A DNA stretch of 64,000 nt. Origin: an uncultured Flavobacteriales bacterium. Its GTDB lineage: Bacteria; Bacteroidota; Bacteroidia; Flavobacteriales_G; Salibacteraceae. The position numbers were made by a program, and so were the translations under genes. The notes under the pieces were generated by a model, which saw nothing but the letters and a program-made list of their open reading frames with translations, did no database searches and had not been told where the DNA came from. Below, piece after piece: positions 17,416-25,460 of this stretch (position 1 is its first letter; each line of letters opens with the position of its first letter). The DNA is taken from NCBI GenBank assembly GCA_905181855.1, contig CAJIZE010000006.1, positions 1-64,000 on the forward strand, in the 5' to 3' direction.

Positions 17416-17682
17416 ATGAAAAGGCTTTTAATCCTGTTCATCTTAATTCTATTTTTTACTGATGCTCAAAAAACATCTTTAGCAATTTTGAGCGAAGGTA
17501 TTGGTTTTGATGTTCCTTTATCGGAGCATATTTATTTAATACAAGGTTAATTTTTGCGGTTACCCGTTTCGAATGGAGGGTTTAAATTATTAAACAACCT
17601 CGGCCACTTTTTAAGTTACAAATTTCCAATAAACACAAGGGGTAGAATTGATTCAGGGGCCGGAAATTCATCGAAAAATTAA
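17416..17682 (+). pseudogene. Remnant of an exported, probably outer-membrane protein
   Basis: A signal peptide MKRLLILFILILFFTDAQ is followed by TSLAILSEGIGFDVPLSEHI, then a TAA at 17548-17550. The same frame stays open for another 43 codons after the stop (FLRLPVSNGGFKLLNNLGHF and on) to a second TAA, which suggests one nonsense mutation in a formerly longer gene that is also cut short at the 3' end. Family unidentified; the start resembles an outer-membrane barrel. It could also be translated as a 44-residue peptide. Confidence 0.45.
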
Positions 17683-17817
17683 AATAACACCAGTTATTGC
17701 ATTTAAAAACATGTTAAACGATAAGTTTACTAGAAAGAAGAAGAAATTAAAAAGAAAATCGACCATTTAATCTTCATTGTCGATTGCAATAATTTTCTTT
17801 GGAGCTAAATTGACAAT

Positions 17818-19683
17818 GTGCAAGCAGTAATATTAGCAGGAGGAAAGGGTACTCGATTAAAAGAAATTGCTCAATTGGTCCCTAAGCCAATGGTAGAGGT
17901 AGCGGGAAAGCCACTTTTGCAATATCAAGTAGAACTTTGCAAGCAATATGACTTATCTGAAATTATCATTCTAGTAAATCATTTAAAAGAATCCATTATT
18001 GATTATTTTGGGGATGGAAATAAATTCGGAATTCCTATATCCTATTTCGAAGAGCCCAAGCCTCTTGGTACCGTTGGTGGAATAAAAGAAATAGAACATC
18101 TTATTAAAGGTGATTTTTTGGTGCTTTATGGCGATGTAATGATGCGGATGGATGTTGAAAGATTGGTTGATTTTCATTTTCAGAAAAATAGTGAATGCAC
18201 TTTGGTGCTGCATCCGAACGATCATCCAAATGATTCAGATTTAGTTGAAATAAACAAGGAACATAAGGTTATTAAATTTCACCCAAAACCACATGATGAC
18301 AATCGTTATTACACGAATTTAGTAAACGCGGGTGCCTATGTTTTTTCAAAAAGAATTTTTAATTTTATTGAAAAAGGAGTAAAAGCTGATTTTGGTAGAG
18401 AGGTGTTTCCAAATATATACAACCAAATTAAAATGTTTGGATACAACACCACAGAGTATCTAAAAGACATGGGTACGCCAGATAGGTTGGGAGTTGTTGA
18501 AGCCGATGTTATCTCAGGTAAAGTGGCTAACAAAAGTTTTGAATTTAAACAAAAGGCTATTATTTTAGATAGAGATGGGGTTATAAATCCCGATTACAAC
18601 TTAATATCAACTCCCGATAAATTTGAGCTATACCCTTATACAGCGGATGCTATTAAAAAAATTAATCAATCGGAATATCAATGTTTTGTGGCAACCAATC
18701 AATCAGTAGTTGCAAGAAATATGGCTACCGAAGATGATTTGAAGGTGATTCATAATAAAATGGATACTTTGTTGGGGAAGGAGAATGCAAAAATTGATGC
18801 AATCTATTATTGTCCTCATCATCCTGATGCAGGGTTTCCTGGAGAGAATAAAGCTTTGAAAATTATTTGTGATTGTAGAAAGCCAAAACCGGGGATGTTA
18901 CTAAATGCAGCTCGTGATTTTAACACAGATTTATCTCAATCGTATTTTGTTGGTGATTCGGAGCGCGATATTATGGCTGGTAAAGCAGCTGGGGTTGCAA
19001 CAATTGGTTTAAAAACAGGTCACGGTTTAAAATCAGCAAAGGTCTTGCCCGATTATTTTTTAGAGAATTTGAAAGAAGCGGTTGATTTTATAATTGATGA
19101 TCCATTAAAATCCGTTGCAAAACGGATAGAATCAAAGTTGGATTTCACGAAAAAACAACAAATTATTTCAATCGCTGGCAATTCCAGATCTGGTAAATCT
19201 ACTCTTACTTCATATTTAGCTAAACGGTTTCGGGCTGCTAAAAAAGAAGTATTTCAAATTAATCTCGACGATTGGATTCTTGCTAAATCAGATAGACCGA
19301 AAAACGCAACAGTTTTAGATAATTTTCAGTTTGATAAAATGATTGAAGATCTTGATGCAATTTTACAAGGCAAAGAAATTACAGCCATTGGCTATGCTCG
19401 CCATCCTAATAGAGAAGTTGTTCCGGTGAAATATAGATATAATGGAGAGCAAATTATTCTCATTGATGGCATAGTAAGTTTGGCAAATGATCAAATTCGG
19501 GATTTTGCTGATTTAAAAGTTTTCAAAACCATTTCGCAAAGTGAGCTGGTTAGTCGTGTATCTGATTATTACAAATGGAAAGGTTTCAATCAACAATACA
19601 TTGAAAACTTAATAGCTGATAGAACCAATGTTGAATATAAAACTGTTGAATCGTATCAAAAATTTGCTGATTTAGTTTTATGA
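17818..19683 (+). CDS. Three-domain fusion: heptose-1-P guanylyltransferase (HddC) + GmhB phosphatase + P-loop kinase
   Basis: Residues 1-240 are a sugar nucleotidyltransferase (MQAVILAGGKGTRLKEI, VPKPMVEVAGKPLL, LGTVGGIKE, LYGDVMM), the HddC type that makes GDP-D-glycero-alpha-D-manno-heptose. Residues 246-426 are a HAD phosphatase of the GmhB/HisB-N type: AIILDRDGVINPDYN, FVATNQS, the zinc loop YYCPHHPDAGFPGE...CDCRKPKPG and GDSERDIMAG. Residues 427-621 add a uridine-kinase-like P-loop domain (ISIAGNSRSGKSTLTSYL, NLDDWI, LIDGIVSL). The only possible start is GTG 17818, as an in-frame TAA lies four codons upstream. Domains one and two supply two consecutive steps of the pathway; the third is unexplained. 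Confidence 0.88.
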   Translation: MQAVILAGGKGTRLKEIAQLVPKPMVEVAGKPLLQYQVELCKQYDLSEIIILVNHLKESIIDYFGDGNKFGIPISYFEEPKPLGTVGGIKEIEHLIKGDFLVLYGDVMMRMDVERLVDFHFQKNSECTLVLHPNDHPNDSDLVEINKEHKVIKFHPKPHDDNRYYTNLVNAGAYVFSKRIFNFIEKGVKADFGREVFPNIYNQIKMFGYNTTEYLKDMGTPDRLGVVEADVISGKVANKSFEFKQKAIILDRDGVINPDYNLISTPDKFELYPYTADAIKKINQSEYQCFVATNQSVVARNMATEDDLKVIHNKMDTLLGKENAKIDAIYYCPHHPDAGFPGENKALKIICDCRKPKPGMLLNAARDFNTDLSQSYFVGDSERDIMAGKAAGVATIGLKTGHGLKSAKVLPDYFLENLKEAVDFIIDDPLKSVAKRIESKLDFTKKQQIISIAGNSRSGKSTLTSYLAKRFRAAKKEVFQINLDDWILAKSDRPKNATVLDNFQFDKMIEDLDAILQGKEITAIGYARHPNREVVPVKYRYNGEQIILIDGIVSLANDQIRDFADLKVFKTISQSELVSRVSDYYKWKGFNQQYIENLIADRTNVEYKTVESYQKFADLVL

Positions 19684-20053
19684 CCTAAATAGATGACCAC
19701 ATTTATCATGAATATTTAAGTGATTTTTTTCGAATAAATCAAGTTTACAAGGAAGTTATTTGATCTATATATTAAAGATTTAGTCCAGAATCCTTCTATT
19801 GATTCATCTCCAAATAGTAGAATTTAAAAAGATTGATAAATTAAAGACTAATTGGGTTGCCTGAATACCTTTAAAAGGGACTCAGCTTTCTAAAATGTAC
19901 GAATATTTAACAATAATTATACCTAAGAAAGTAACCGTATTTAGGGCAAGACTTTAATGCTTTATGGAGCGTAATGAGTTGAAAATAAGAGAAGTTCAAG
20001 GCTAATTATAAATTTAGTTTTAATTCAAAATGGATTCCTAATTTTTAGTTTGA
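19684..20053. other. Intergenic gap with many stops, probably decayed sequence
   Basis: No intact gene. A short readable piece, IPLKGTQLSKMYEYLTIIIP followed by KKVTVFRARL, is broken by a TGA just before and a TAA after. It may belong with the remnant immediately downstream, but I cannot assign it to a family. Confidence 0.35.
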
Positions 20054-20203
20054 AAGGATAGCCTCAAGCCCGCAAAAAAATACTACAATGCGCTAGAGCA
20101 GATTCAAGTTAATAATACAACTGATAATTTATACAAGCTGATTCTTGAAACAACGATCGAGTCGCTTAAAGAGCATATTAAATTAGCGGGGGGCACATTA
20201 TAA
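20054..20203 (+). pseudogene. 3' remnant of a gene, possibly Fic family
   Basis: After a TGA the frame reads KDSLKPAKKYYNALEQIQVN then NTTDNLYKLILETTIESLKE and HIKLAGGTL before TAA. The pattern (K)KYYNALE...LYKLILETTIESLKEHI resembles the C-terminal tail of Fic/DOC adenylyltransferases, where the YYxAL segment and a long terminal helix follow the catalytic domain. No HPFxxGNGR motif is left, so only the tail survives. A hairpin terminator still follows the stop. The Fic assignment is a memory-based guess. Confidence 0.35.
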
Positions 20204-20240
20204 TAGGAGATAATAAGAGGTTATCTCCTATTTACTTTTA
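20202..20240 (+). terminator. Intrinsic terminator after the gene remnant
   Basis: A perfect 12-bp inverted repeat (AATAGGAGATAA / TTATCTCCTATT, 7-nt loop) overlaps the remnant's stop codon and runs into TTTACTTTTATTTT. It separates the three-domain fusion gene from hddA, so these two are probably separate transcripts. Confidence 0.65.
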
Positions 20241-20246
20241 TTTTCG
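20239..20246 (+). promoter_or_regulatory. -7-like box TATTTTCG before hddA
   Basis: A copy of the recurring TATTTTCG element, ending 20 nt before the TTG start of hddA and just after the preceding terminator. Confidence 0.45.
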
Positions 20247-20266
20247 CCATACAAAGCAAACCGAAC

Positions 20267-21250
20267 TTGATTATTACAAGAACACCATTTAGGATTTCAT
20301 TTGTTGGAGGAGGCTCTGACCTTGAGAGTTTTTATTCTCAATCGGCAGGAGCCGTATTAAGCACAACCATCAACAAGTACATGTATATATCTTCACACAA
20401 GTATTTTGAAGAGGACAAATTACGAGTAAAATATTCAAAAACAGAAACGGTTGATAGTATTGAAGATTTGCAACACCCAATTTTAAAAGCGGCATTAAAA
20501 GATTTTGGCTTGAAAGGTGGGTTGGAACTAAGTTCAATTGCAGATGTTCCTGCTGGCACAGGCATGGGGTCATCATCGTCATTTACGGTTGGCTTACTAA
20601 ATAATTTAAGTGCTATAACGAGTCAATATCAGAGCAAAGAATCTTTAGCAGCGGGTGCTTGCAGAATAGAAATTGACTTATTAAAGGAGCCTATTGGTAA
20701 GCAAGATCAATACGCTGCGGCATACGGAGGACTCAATGTTATTGAGTTTAACCCTGATGGTTCGGTAAACGTTGAACCCATTTTTCTTCAAAAAGAAGTT
20801 TACTCAAGTCTTGAGGAGAACTTACTGATGTTTTATACAGGAGATCAACGAAGTGCTTCTAAAATATTAGCCGAACAAAATAAAAACAACAAACAGCTTG
20901 ATAAGGTTACTGCCTTAAAGCAAATGGTGTCTTTGGTTTACGAGTTACGAAAGGCATTGTATGATGGCAACCTTGATGTTTTTGGGAAACTGTTGCACGA
21001 AAACTGGTTGCTTAAGAGGGGCTTGGCTTCAGGGGTAACCAATCTAATGATTGATCAGGCATACGAAACAGCGCTAAGAAATGGAGCTTTAGGAGGAAAA
21101 CTTCTTGGTGCTGGAGGTGGCGGCTTTTTGCTTTTTTATTGCCCAAAGTCAACCCAAAAAAAATTAATTGATAGTTTAAAACCACTGCGCTTGTTCGATT
21201 TCAAATTTGAGAGAGAAGGAAGTAAACTAATTCATTTTTCAGATGAGTGA
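20267..21250 (+). CDS. hddA: D-glycero-alpha-D-manno-heptose 7-phosphate kinase (GHMP family)
   Basis: Phosphorylates D-glycero-D-manno-heptose 7-phosphate at C1 in the alpha configuration, the second step to GDP-heptose. The start MIITRTPFRISFVGGGSDLE is the HddA hallmark; the GHMP ATP loop is VPAGTGMGSSSSFTVGLL, and the third motif is GGKLLGAGGGGFLLFYC. Length 327 is standard. It starts at TTG, since no ATG precedes the conserved N-terminus in this frame. The stop overlaps the gmhA start by 8 nt, so the two are co-translated. Confidence 0.92.
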   Translation: MIITRTPFRISFVGGGSDLESFYSQSAGAVLSTTINKYMYISSHKYFEEDKLRVKYSKTETVDSIEDLQHPILKAALKDFGLKGGLELSSIADVPAGTGMGSSSSFTVGLLNNLSAITSQYQSKESLAAGACRIEIDLLKEPIGKQDQYAAAYGGLNVIEFNPDGSVNVEPIFLQKEVYSSLEENLLMFYTGDQRSASKILAEQNKNNKQLDKVTALKQMVSLVYELRKALYDGNLDVFGKLLHENWLLKRGLASGVTNLMIDQAYETALRNGALGGKLLGAGGGGFLLFYCPKSTQKKLIDSLKPLRLFDFKFEREGSKLIHFSDE

Positions 21251-21860
21251 TAAAACAAAAGAAACCATTGAATGGTATTTGGGTTTGGTGAAAGACACCA
21301 TTGATGACCTTGATAGAAACCAAATTGAACAAGCAATAGATGCTTACATGCGGGCTTATGATCAAGAAGGAACCATTTATATTTTTGGTAACGGTGGCTC
21401 AGCAGCATCAGCAACACATGCTTGTGGCGATTTCCTGAAAGGGGCGTCTTTTGGACTTACAAAACGTTTCAGAGTAATGAGTTTGGTAGATAATTTGCCT
21501 GCCTTAATGGCTATTGCTAACGATGTTTCTTACGACGACATTTTTATTGAGCAACTCAAAAATTTTATAAAACCAAACGATTTGGTTATAGGAATATCCG
21601 GTTCCGGCAATTCTATGAATGTGGTTAAAGCTATGCAATATGCTAAAGATTTAGATATACAAACCATTGCATTTTGTGGATATAAAGGCGGAAAGGTTTC
21701 TGAAATAGCAGATGTAATTATACATTCCAAAGCATTAGATATGGAAGTTGCTGAAGATATCCATATGGTGGTTTTTAACGTTATCAAAAAAGAAGTGATG
21801 CGTCGTTTACATGGTGATAACCCAAGTATGGGTGACGTTTACGACAATCGAGTAAATTAG
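21243..21860 (+). CDS. gmhA: Sedoheptulose 7-phosphate isomerase (SIS domain)
   Basis: Converts sedoheptulose 7-phosphate to D-glycero-D-manno-heptose 7-phosphate, the first step of the heptose pathway. SIS motifs are YIFGNGGSAASATHACGDF and VIGISGSGNSMNVVKAM, with the catalytic glutamate/histidine region EVAEDIHMVVFNVIK. Length 205 is close to E. coli GmhA (192). It overlaps hddA by 8 nt. Neighbours show that the product feeds the GDP- rather than the ADP-heptose branch. Confidence 0.92.
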   Translation: MSDKTKETIEWYLGLVKDTIDDLDRNQIEQAIDAYMRAYDQEGTIYIFGNGGSAASATHACGDFLKGASFGLTKRFRVMSLVDNLPALMAIANDVSYDDIFIEQLKNFIKPNDLVIGISGSGNSMNVVKAMQYAKDLDIQTIAFCGYKGGKVSEIADVIIHSKALDMEVAEDIHMVVFNVIKKEVMRRLHGDNPSMGDVYDNRVN

Positions 21861-21868
21861 GTCATTCT

Positions 21869-22123
21869 ATGAAAGTAGCCTTTTATGGCGCTTTATTTAG
21901 CCTACTTTCTTTTTTTACTCAGCTAGTGAAGGAAAAGGTGCTGATTCTTTAGTGAAATATGCAGTCAAAGTAAATGATGAATATTTCGGGGGATGGCTGA
22001 AATTTATATGACCAATGTTTTGATAAAGCCAAAGAACAATACAAGAATACCTTCCGCGCTACCACCCACAAACAAGTTAAAGCTAGAGCAAGGAATTGGT
22101 ATAACTTTACGGTTAAATTTTAA
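21869..22123 (+). pseudogene. Frameshifted remnant of an exported protein with barrel-like end
   Basis: Begins ATG with a signal-peptide-like start (MKVAFYGALFSLLSFFTQ), then a frameshift moves the reading to SASEGKGADSLVKYAVKVND before a TGA. The last codons before the TAA read RARNWYNFTVKF, a typical final outer-membrane strand ending in phenylalanine. So both ends of a gene survive with most of the middle lost. Parent family unknown. Confidence 0.45.
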
Positions 22124-22127
22124 GAGA

Positions 22128-23141
22128 TTATTTGCTCGCTCCAAGCGAGATGCCCTCGCGCTTTTTTAAAATATGCACCACATAAAAATTGGATAAAAAT
22201 CCAATACCATACCCACAAAGCTGAGTGATAGAAGTTAGAATACTTAAAACACCGATTTTTAAACTTTTGTTTTTAATCGTTGAGTCAATCAAAATAAGAG
22301 TTGTGTACAATACTACAAACAACAAGTAAAGCAAAAATAACTCAAGCATAAAAAACCAGCTTATGGTTCCAAAAAGCAAAAACAAAAAGAATGCTGATGG
22401 AAACATATGTGTAAGTTTCATTTGTCCTTCGTGCCTGTAAGCAATGTTAATTCTAGCTGCACCAAACCGATATACTTGTCTGAAAAAGCTTTTTATTGTG
22501 TTTCTTCTTTTGTGATATACGTGTGCTTTTGGTATCAAGCCAACTTTGTTACCGGCCTTAATAACTCTAATGCTCAATTCAATGTCTTCACCACAAACAA
22601 AGTCTGAGTAGCCATCCATTTCATTGAAAATATTTTTTTTAATCCCCATATTAAAACCACGAGGATTGTACTGATGAATTTGTTTTTGTTGCCCGCGAAT
22701 TCCGCCGGTGGTAAAATATGAGGTCATGCTGTAGCTAATAGCCCGCTGCAAAGGAGTAAAGCTTTCGTGTGCAGCATCCGGTCCACCAAAAGAATCCCAA
22801 TCTTCAATCAAAACATTTTCAAACACCTTAATTAAATACTCTTGTGGTAAAATCACATCCGAATCTAAAAAGATTATGTAATCACCTTTTGCGTGTTCAG
22901 CCCCTAAATTTCTTGATGGGCTTATAGCCAATCTTGGCCTATGAATGTGCGTAATATTTAATTGGTTAGCATATTTTGGGAAAATAGGAGCAAGAATGTC
23001 AGTAGGGCTTCCATCAGCAAAAATAAATTCAAAGCCTTCAAACTTTTCGTTCGAAGGGAGTTCAAGCTTAAGAACGCTTTCAAGCAATTCTGTAACTTCA
23101 TCTTCTCTATTAAATGTGGGAATTACAAATGAAAAATACAC
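22128..23141 (-). CDS. Family 2 glycosyltransferase with C-terminal membrane helices
   Basis: GT-A glycosyltransferase for surface polysaccharide assembly. The N-terminal motif is YFSFVIPTFNREDEVTELL, followed by FIFADGSPTDI, a DSD metal site in YIIFLDSDVILPQEY, and GEDIELSIRVIKAG with the ED base motif. Three hydrophobic segments near the C-terminus anchor it (FPSAFFLFLLFGTISWFFM and following). I choose GTG 23141 because homologous enzymes begin right at YFSFVIP; a TTG seven codons upstream is possible. It ends 4 nt from the barrel remnant and may use the heptose donor made next door (inference). Confidence 0.87.
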   Translation of the reverse strand: MYFSFVIPTFNREDEVTELLESVLKLELPSNEKFEGFEFIFADGSPTDILAPIFPKYANQLNITHIHRPRLAISPSRNLGAEHAKGDYIIFLDSDVILPQEYLIKVFENVLIEDWDSFGGPDAAHESFTPLQRAISYSMTSYFTTGGIRGQQKQIHQYNPRGFNMGIKKNIFNEMDGYSDFVCGEDIELSIRVIKAGNKVGLIPKAHVYHKRRNTIKSFFRQVYRFGAARINIAYRHEGQMKLTHMFPSAFFLFLLFGTISWFFMLELFLLYLLFVVLYTTLILIDSTIKNKSLKIGVLSILTSITQLCGYGIGFLSNFYVVHILKKREGISLGASK

Positions 23142-23176
23142 GCCAAATATTTGTTGATGCAAGGATAGCTAAAAAC

Positions 23177-23212
23177 AAAAAACCCCTTGCTGAAAGAGCA
23201 AGGGGTTTTAAT
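23177..23212 (-). terminator. Intrinsic terminator of the superoxide dismutase gene
   Basis: A perfect 13-bp hairpin (AAAACCCCTTGCT / AGCAAGGGGTTTT, loop GAAAG) lies 17 nt past the sod stop; on the minus strand it is followed by TTTTGTTTTT. It insulates sod from the glycosyltransferase gene. Confidence 0.92.
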
Positions 23213-23228
23213 AAAAACTATTTAGAGC

Positions 23229-23831
23229 TTATTTCGCAGCGTTAAATCTTTTAGTAACTTCTTCCCAATTTACTACACTCCAAAAAGCTGAAATGTAATC
23301 TGGTCTTTTGTTCTGATATTTAAGATAATATGCATGTTCCCATACATCTAAACCTAAAATTGGAGTTCCTCCACAGCCAATACCTGGCATTAGTGGGTTG
23401 TCTTGATTAGCAGAAGAGCAAACTTCTAATTTGCCATTTTTCACACATAACCAAGACCATCCTGACCCAAATCGGGTAGCAGCGGCAGTGTTAAAAGTTT
23501 CTTTTAAAGTATCAAATGAGCCGAAAGCGCTATCAATAGCAGAGGCTAAATTACCACTTGGGTTACCACCACCATTTGGCGACATAACCGACCAAAACAA
23601 GTTGTGGTTAAAGAATCCGCCACCGTTATTCCTTACTGCGCTGTTATCATTATGGTTAGCACATAAATCTTTAATTGTTTTACCAGCCATGTCAGTTCCA
23701 TCAATTGCTGCATTTAATTTATTGGTATACGCTTGATGATGCTTGCTGTGGTGTATTTCCATAGTTTTTGCATCAATATGTGGTTCTAATGCATCGTATG
23801 CATAAGGTAAGTTTGGTAATTCGAAAGCCAT
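23229..23831 (-). CDS. sodA: Superoxide dismutase, Mn/Fe family (manganese-type residues)
   Basis: Dismutates superoxide in the cytoplasm. Metal ligands are His27 in [12 protein letters not shown], the His in [11 protein letters not shown], and the Asp and His of [11 protein letters not shown]. The glycine in GGGFFNH together with the glutamine in [10 protein letters not shown] is the arrangement of manganese enzymes rather than iron enzymes, though cambialistic use cannot be excluded. Length 200 is standard. No signal peptide. Monocistronic, with its own promoter and terminator. Confidence 0.95.
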   Translation of the reverse strand: MAFELPNLPYAYDALEPHIDAKTMEIHHSKHHQAYTNKLNAAIDGTDMAGKTIKDLCANHNDNSAVRNNGGGFFNHNLFWSVMSPNGGGNPSGNLASAIDSAFGSFDTLKETFNTAAATRFGSGWSWLCVKNGKLEVCSSANQDNPLMPGIGCGGTPILGLDVWEHAYYLKYQNKRPDYISAFWSVVNWEEVTKRFNAAK

Positions 23832-23863
23832 ATTTTTAAGTTTTGAGTTTACAATTAATCTGT

Positions 23864-23871
23864 CAAATATA
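23864..23871 (-). promoter_or_regulatory. -7 box TATATTTG for sodA
   Basis: Exact TAnnTTTG match on the minus strand, 32 nt before the sodA start codon, leaving room for a short leader. Supported by position only. Confidence 0.5.
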
Positions 23872-23959
23872 GTAGTTCAACAATTGCATTACGGATAAAT
23901 TATGTATCAAATTATTAAATAAAGGATCAATTATATTTATTTCAAGCGATTGGATTTGA

Positions 23960-23967
23960 TACTTTTG
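23960..23967 (+). promoter_or_regulatory. -7 box TACTTTTG for gpmA
   Basis: Exact TAnnTTTG match ending 17 nt before the gpmA ATG. The A/T-rich stretch about 20 nt upstream holds no good TTTG. Confidence 0.5.
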
Positions 23968-23984
23968 AAAACTAAATAAAAATT

Positions 23985-24590
23985 ATGTCAAAACTTGTTA
24001 TTATACGTCACGGACAGTCAGAGTGGAACCTTCAAAACTTATTTACTGGGTGGGTAGATGTAGATCTTTCTCCTAAAGGTGTGGAAGAAGCAAATGGTGC
24101 TATTGATAAACTAAAACATTTTCATTTTGATGCCGCTTTTTCATCTGTATTAATAAGAGCCAATCGTACTTTAGATATTGCTCTTCAAGGAATAGGTCAA
24201 GGTCATTTGCATGTTGAGAAAAATGAAGCTTTAAACGAGCGCCATTATGGCGATTTACAAGGAAAAAATAAAAAAGAAACTGCGCTAAAATTCGGTGATG
24301 AACAGGTTCATATTTGGAGACGAAGTTTTGATGTTGCTCCTCCAAATGGCGAAAGTCTAAAAGATACTCTAGAAAGAGTAATCCCTTATTATACGGCTAA
24401 CATTGAGCCTAAGTTAAAGGAAAATAAAACCATCATTATTTCAGCTCATGGCAATAGCCTGAGAGCATTAATTATGCATTTAGAAGGTTTATCATCTGAA
24501 GAGATTTTAAAAAGAGAAATTCCAACAGGTCAACCTTATTTGTATGAATTAAATGCTGAATTAAAAATAACTAAATCAGAATATTTATAA
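23985..24590 (+). CDS. gpmA: 2,3-bisphosphoglycerate-dependent phosphoglycerate mutase
   Basis: Interconverts 3- and 2-phosphoglycerate in glycolysis. The phosphohistidine motif is KLVIIRHGQSEWNLQNLFTG with His9, followed by the WVDVDLSPKGVEEA signature, ALNERHYGDLQG with the catalytic glutamate, and IISAHGNSLRALIMHLEG with the second histidine. At 201 residues it is shorter than E. coli GpmA (250), as in many Bacteroidota, lacking part of the C-terminal and insertion segments. Likely first gene of a unit with the two HAD phosphatases. Confidence 0.93.
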   Translation: MSKLVIIRHGQSEWNLQNLFTGWVDVDLSPKGVEEANGAIDKLKHFHFDAAFSSVLIRANRTLDIALQGIGQGHLHVEKNEALNERHYGDLQGKNKKETALKFGDEQVHIWRRSFDVAPPNGESLKDTLERVIPYYTANIEPKLKENKTIIISAHGNSLRALIMHLEGLSSEEILKREIPTGQPYLYELNAELKITKSEYL

Positions 24591-24608
24591 TATTTATTGT
24601 TTGAACAG

Positions 24609-25028
24609 ATGGTCATTGCTATTGATTTTGATGGAACTATTGTGGAGGATGCTTATCCTGCAATAGGAGAACCCAAACTTTTCGTTTTTGAAACACTTAA
24701 GATGATGGATAAAAATCACCATCAATTGGTTTTATGGACGACTCGTGAGGGTAGAGCTTTAGCTGAGGCTGTTCGTTTTTGTAAAGACAATGGGGTTGAT
24801 TTTTATGCTGTAAATATGAGTTATTCTGACGAAAGAATAGAAGATATTGGTAGCAGGAAAATTATTTGTGATGTTTTTGTGAGCAACAAAAACTTTGGAG
24901 GACTTCCAGGATGGGGCGAAATATGGCAAGAGATTCAACTTGCCGAAAAAGGTGGGGTAGAGCAAGAGGTAAATTTACCAAAGGCTGGAATTGTTGGTAA
25001 AATCTTAAATATTTTCAAGAAAAGATGA
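24609..25028 (+). CDS. Small HAD-superfamily phosphatase (BT0820-like), copy 1
   Basis: Minimal HAD hydrolase of the BT0820-type group. It starts MVIAIDFDGTIVEDAYP, giving the nucleophile DFDGT, then LVLWTTREG (motif II Thr) and a conserved FYAVNMSY...CDVFVSNKNFGGLPGW tail. I choose ATG 24609 over a TTG 12 nt upstream because the next gene starts at the same point of the alignment (MIIAIDFDGT). Residues 113-139 are an extension absent from copy 2. Its stop overlaps the copy 2 start (ATGA). Substrate unknown. Confidence 0.85.
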   Translation: MVIAIDFDGTIVEDAYPAIGEPKLFVFETLKMMDKNHHQLVLWTTREGRALAEAVRFCKDNGVDFYAVNMSYSDERIEDIGSRKIICDVFVSNKNFGGLPGWGEIWQEIQLAEKGGVEQEVNLPKAGIVGKILNIFKKR

Positions 25029-25357
25029 TCATCGCTATCGATTTTGACGGAACCATTGTAGAACACCAATATCCAAAAATTGGAAAACCCATTTCACATG
25101 CAATTGAAACTATACTTAAACTTAGTGAAGCCGGTCATAGATTACTACTTTGGACTTACCGACATGGAGCCTTGTTAGATGATGCAGTGGCTTATTGCGA
25201 AGACAATGGAATTCATTTTTACGCAGTTAATAAGATCCATCCCAACGAAGAATTGATTGAAGGCGCATCAAGGTTAATAAAAGCTGATGTTTACATTGAT
25301 GATAGAAATATTGGTGGTCTGCCTGACTGGCTAGATATACAAAAAAAATTATGTTGA
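25025..25357 (+). CDS. Small HAD-superfamily phosphatase (BT0820-like), copy 2
   Basis: Paralogue of the preceding gene, 110 residues: MIIAIDFDGTIVEHQYPKIG, LLLWTYRHGALLDDA, FYAVNKIHPNE, and the closing VYIDDRNIGGLPDW. Copy 2 has the aspartates of the fourth HAD motif as DDRN, whereas copy 1 has SNKN at the same place, so copy 1 may be catalytically changed while copy 2 keeps the metal site. Overlaps copy 1 by 4 nt, so translation is coupled and the two may form a heterodimer (inference). Confidence 0.85.
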   Translation: MIIAIDFDGTIVEHQYPKIGKPISHAIETILKLSEAGHRLLLWTYRHGALLDDAVAYCEDNGIHFYAVNKIHPNEELIEGASRLIKADVYIDDRNIGGLPDWLDIQKKLC

Positions 25358-25433
25358 GGTTAATCGTTTAGATTATAATACATTTCTATTATATACAAAT
25401 CTACTCATTACATAGTTTGTGGTTCTATTTGAT

Positions 25434-25441
25434 TATTTTCG
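25434..25441 (+). promoter_or_regulatory. -7-like box TATTTTCG before the BNR propeller gene
   Basis: A copy of the recurring TATTTTCG element, ending 19 nt before ATG 25461. It argues for that start rather than an in-frame codon upstream at 25419, which would lie before the box. Confidence 0.5.
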
Positions 25442-25460
25442 AAACTCTAATTTTCTGCCT

